A stretch of DNA of 42,558 nt from contig JAJZIM010000024.1 of the NCBI GenBank assembly GCA_021810565.1, positions 1 through 42,558 of the forward strand. The letters run 5' to 3'. How positions within the stretch are numbered: position 1 is the stretch's first letter; each line of letters starts with the position of its first letter. Below the pieces are notes generated by a model. That model was not told the origin of the DNA. It did no database searches and worked only from the letters and a program-made list of their open reading frames with translations. The position numbers and the translations under genes are program-made. The DNA is from Bacillota bacterium (GTDB lineage Bacteria > Bacillota > Sulfobacillia > JAJZIM01). Below are positions 40,540 through 42,558 of this stretch, piece by piece.

Positions 40540-41106
40540 CTAGTGTCCCATAGGCATCACAAACATCAGCTGCTCATGTTTCAGTGACTCGATTCGAGAA
40601 AATAACTTGATCTTTTTATTGCCCTTCTCCTTGGCGGCTTCCGACATAAAGGAGAGGATTTCCTCGAGTTGCTTCACGTTAGCAACGTCCTTGAAGAGTC
40701 TAGCTTTATTCACGAAGACGGTCGATTGCTTCTTGCGCATTAAGAGTTCTATAATATTACCCAAAGTGCCTGTGCTTTCGGCGTCCCAAATCATCAAACC
40801 CATATCTGCCATCTCTGCCATGCGAATGTCCTTCGCAGTGAAGAACGCCCGCGAACCTTCAGCGTGCTTTGTATCAACTCGTTGCACGGGCCAGTTGCCC
40901 ACGTTGTTTCTCGGTTTGAGTCCGCTACAATATATAGTGGTCTTCTTCGCGCCATGGTTGAACAGGTACGATTGGACTAGTGTATCGGCGCCATCAGCAT
41001 CACCCACCACAATCTCGTAGTCGTTGGCCAGAAGTCTGTCAATATGTCTTTTTACCAGAGGATCAAGGTATCTGATTTTCATCGAACCAGCAATGAAAAC
41101 GCGCAT
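40540..41106 (-). CDS. SLOG-superfamily (YspA-like) nucleotide-binding protein
   Basis: 188 residues from ATG 41106. Rossmann-like SLOG layout: first strand RVFIAGSMK, then LANDYEIVVGDADGADTLVQSYL ('GdadGaD' is the YspA/DUF2493-type nucleotide loop), TTIYCSGLKPRNNVGNWPVQRV, FTAKDIRMAEMADMGLMIWD and STGTLGNIIELL. The C-terminal 50 residues are Lys-rich and helical (EAAKEKGNKKIKLF). SLOG proteins bind or hydrolyse nucleotides, and in conflict systems they sense or make nucleotide signals. It follows the phosphoribosyltransferase gene after five bases. Base composition is much lower in GC than the rest of the window, so it is probably acquired. Confidence 0.8.
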   Translation of the reverse strand: MRVFIAGSMKIRYLDPLVKRHIDRLLANDYEIVVGDADGADTLVQSYLFNHGAKKTTIYCSGLKPRNNVGNWPVQRVDTKHAEGSRAFFTAKDIRMAEMADMGLMIWDAESTGTLGNIIELLMRKKQSTVFVNKARLFKDVANVKQLEEILSFMSEAAKEKGNKKIKLFSRIESLKHEQLMFVMPMGH

Positions 41107-41111
41107 AGCCC

Positions 41112-41870
41112 TTACTTTACCTCCCCCCACGTTAGCACAGCCACGTAGATATCTCGTACCTTATTGTAGGTTCGCAGCACCCGGCAGGCTGCCTCCATTG
41201 AAGCTCCGGTTTGGAATAGATCATCGACGATTAGTACATTCCCTGGGCCGTGTTCTTTAACCCTATCATTTATCTGGAGGCTATCACCAATTGCCCGGAA
41301 CTTTTCTTCCTTTGTCCTGAAATCCTTAAGCGGTGTCTCATTAGGGGCTTTAATCAACACATTCTCGGCCACTGGCAGTTGCACTAGTATGCCCAATTCT
41401 TTGGCTATTTCGCTGACCGGCTGGCGGGGCCTACTGGTAGAGGCTGGCATCGGGACGATCATTTTGACCGAAGTGAACTTTGGATAAATGTTATCAAAAA
41501 TAGCTTGTGCAAGCGGTTTTGCCTGCTCCCAGTTGTTGCGGTACTTGAGTTGGAAGTGGGCCTCACCCACCTCAGTGCGAGTCGTATTGAATATGGGATG
41601 CCCGGAATCGTGGTCCCCAATATATTCGCTTCGGACGCTGTGTTTGTCAAGTACCCAACCATCAGCCCAAGGACCGTGAATCTGTTTGAGCATAACCCTC
41701 AAGACATGCCCCTCCAAGCTACTTGCGTACTTTGTCGAGGCCAGGATTGCTCTCGATCCGAGGTCTTTGATGCGTCTATTCGGTGCAACTACCGGGTTCT
41801 CCTGCAAGGAGTCAAGGTCTTCCGTCAGTGGGGTTGGGTGGGCTAGGGTTGGGGTACTTCGTCGGGGCAC
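41112..41870 (-). CDS. ComF-like phosphoribosyltransferase
   Basis: Up to 252 residues. The N-terminal half has WADGWVLDKHSVRSEYIGDHDSG...FNTTRTEVGEAHFQLKYRNN, a pattern seen in a ComF-related group with a treble-clef-like lead domain, here without obvious Cys ligands. The C-terminal PRTase domain has KMIVPMPASTSRPRQPVSEIAKELGI and the PRPP loop NVLIVDDLFQTGASMEA. It would transfer or release phosphoribosyl groups. The exact start is uncertain: GTG 41870 gives the longest form, and inner starts at about 41811 (TTG) are possible. Operon with the SLOG gene; AT-rich DNA. Confidence 0.82.
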   Translation of the reverse strand: MPRRSTPTLAHPTPLTEDLDSLQENPVVAPNRRIKDLGSRAILASTKYASSLEGHVLRVMLKQIHGPWADGWVLDKHSVRSEYIGDHDSGHPIFNTTRTEVGEAHFQLKYRNNWEQAKPLAQAIFDNIYPKFTSVKMIVPMPASTSRPRQPVSEIAKELGILVQLPVAENVLIKAPNETPLKDFRTKEEKFRAIGDSLQINDRVKEHGPGNVLIVDDLFQTGASMEAACRVLRTYNKVRDIYVAVLTWGEVK

Positions 41871-42042
41871 CCATCCTGAGGGAATGATGGGGAGTAGAGA
41901 GGGGGACAGGATGAGGCCTGCCTTCCATTCCGGTCGCGCGGACTGGGTCTTTCACCGAAAACTGGGTGGTGGCGGGCATGCCGTTGCCGAACAGTTGTCT
42001 GGAACTTGCGCCGCTGGGGGCTGGGAACTGCTCACGACTTTA
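41871..42042. other. Short non-coding stretch before the IS607-type gene
   Basis: 172 bases back between the island and the recombinase gene, GC-rich again. It should contain the left end of the IS607-type element. No clear inverted repeat end seen, as expected for this family. Confidence 0.35.
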
Positions 42043-42071
42043 TTGACAAACTGTACATGGTATATTAAAAT
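42043..42071 (+). promoter_or_regulatory. Promoter of the IS607-type gene (predicts a leaderless mRNA)
   Basis: Perfect TTGACA (42043-42048), 17-base spacer, TAAAAT (42066-42071). The ATG begins at 42078, seven bases after the -10, so transcription would start at or next to the start codon. There is no Shine-Dalgarno sequence upstream. Confidence 0.65.
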
Positions 42072-42078
42072 GATACCA
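42058..42078. promoter_or_regulatory. Inverted repeat overlapping promoter and start codon (candidate operator)
   Basis: TGGTAT (42058-42063) and ATACCA (42073-42078) form a perfect inverted repeat with a 9-base spacer. It covers the -10 box and the first base of the start codon. Binding here would shut off the transposase gene. Confidence 0.5.
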
Positions 42079-42558
42079 TGAAACTGAGTCAGTGGGCCAA
42101 GGAGCAGGGAGTGAGTTACCGCACGGCCTGGCGGTGGTTCCGGGACGGCAAGCTGCCGGTGGCCGCCGAGCAGTTTCCCACCGGGACCATCCTGGTGAAG
42201 GAGGCCAAGTCCGCGGCGAACACCGCCGCCGTATATGCCCGGGTGTCTTCGACCGATCAGGCGGGGGATCTGGACCGGCAGGTCGCACGGGGGTCGGAGC
42301 ACCTCAACGCGCAGGGGATTGCCGTGATCCGGACGGTGCGGAAAGTGGGGTCCGGTCAGAACGGACACCGGCGGAAGCTGCTGTGCCTTCCGGCCGATCC
42401 CAAGATATCCATGGTGGCCGTGGAGCACCGGGACCGCCGCCTGCGCCTGGGCGCGGAATACGTGGAGGCGGCGCTGGCCGCGCAAGGAAGAAAGCTCCTG
42501 GTGGTGGATCCCGAGGAGATGAAGGACGACCTGGTGCGGGACATGATCGACGTGCTGA
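42078..42558 (+). CDS. IS607-family serine recombinase (TnpA), N-terminal part, runs off the window
   Basis: 160 codons are visible and the frame is still open at the end. The N-terminal MerR-like helix-turn-helix domain reads KLSQWAKEQGVSYRTAWRWFRDGKLPV. The serine recombinase domain has AVYARVSSTDQAGDLDRQV, where the second Ser of RVSS is the likely nucleophile by homology, then KVGSGQNGHRRKLL, VAVEHRDRRLRLGAEYVEAAL and KLLVVDPEEMKDDLVRDMIDVL. This is the IS607 OrfA order. These enzymes move DNA by serine-linked strand exchange; a TnpB gene normally follows. The usual EHRDRLMRFG reads EHRDRRLRLG here. Complete element is outside the window. Confidence 0.88.
   Translation, partial: MKLSQWAKEQGVSYRTAWRWFRDGKLPVAAEQFPTGTILVKEAKSAANTAAVYARVSSTDQAGDLDRQVARGSEHLNAQGIAVIRTVRKVGSGQNGHRRKLLCLPADPKISMVAVEHRDRRLRLGAEYVEAALAAQGRKLLVVDPEEMKDDLVRDMIDVL

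Noticed and set aside
1-42558. tRNA, rRNA and CRISPR loci
   Set aside because: No cloverleaf with a convincing T-loop/anticodon pair, no rRNA-like sequence and no direct repeats with spacers were seen.

Overview
The window comes from a GC-rich, Gram-positive-type bacterium. The backbone is GC-rich, GTG and TTG starts are frequent, and strong AGGAGG-type ribosome binding sites precede many genes. The translation/RNA cluster rimP-nusA-ylxR-ylxQ-infB-ylxP-rbfA-nrnA-truB-ribF-rpsO-pnp-ylxY-mlpA-dut has the order known from Firmicutes. A three-SLH-domain surface protein, a BY-kinase/PHP-phosphatase pair, a sulfide:quinone-reductase operon and a G1 (glutamic, usually acid-active) peptidase fit an acid-tolerant sulfur oxidiser near Sulfobacillus and its relatives. 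That placement is inference; there is no rRNA in the window.

Layout. 1-2454 is an AT-richer entry region: the 3' part of an IS1182-type transposase, about 700 bases without a convincing gene, and a GT4 glycosyltransferase. 2486-12705 is a surface-polysaccharide and envelope locus: RfbD, a VanZ-like protein, a 188-bp MITE-like element, an O-antigen ligase/polymerase-like membrane protein with TPRs, a Wzz-like protein, a BY-kinase, a PHP phosphatase, an SLH protein and a lipoprotein. 12884-15508 is mixed accessory DNA: a hemL remnant, a hairpin region that looks like an attenuator, a possible zinc-ribbon microprotein, a two-gene AbiEii-like nucleotidyltransferase module and a hemerythrin.

15535-21223 is the most distinctive block. 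A sulfur module (LysR regulator divergent from tusA-sqr-DUF1641-dsrE) is bracketed by two paralogous nucleotidyltransferase/HEPN pairs in opposite orientations. One pair lies directly behind the lysR gene on the same strand. An IS200/IS605-like hairpin remnant separates the sulfur operon from the second pair. A lipoate-protein ligase and a Phd-type antitoxin with a decayed VapC follow.

23082-37058 is the conserved housekeeping operon, interrupted only by a divergent secreted G1-type peptidase gene between ylxY and mlpA. Peculiarities are 14 heptapeptide repeats in IF2 and an nrnA frame without a usual start codon. 37389-40072 holds a large SARP/BTAD-NTPase regulator with a GNAT-like tail, followed by a 66-aa protein.

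40480-41870 is a second AT-rich island with a phosphoribosyltransferase-SLOG gene pair on the minus strand. The window ends inside an IS607-type serine recombinase gene whose promoter predicts a leaderless transcript. The best candidates for an undescribed system are the phosphoribosyltransferase-SLOG pair and the nucleotidyltransferase/HEPN modules around the sulfur operon.
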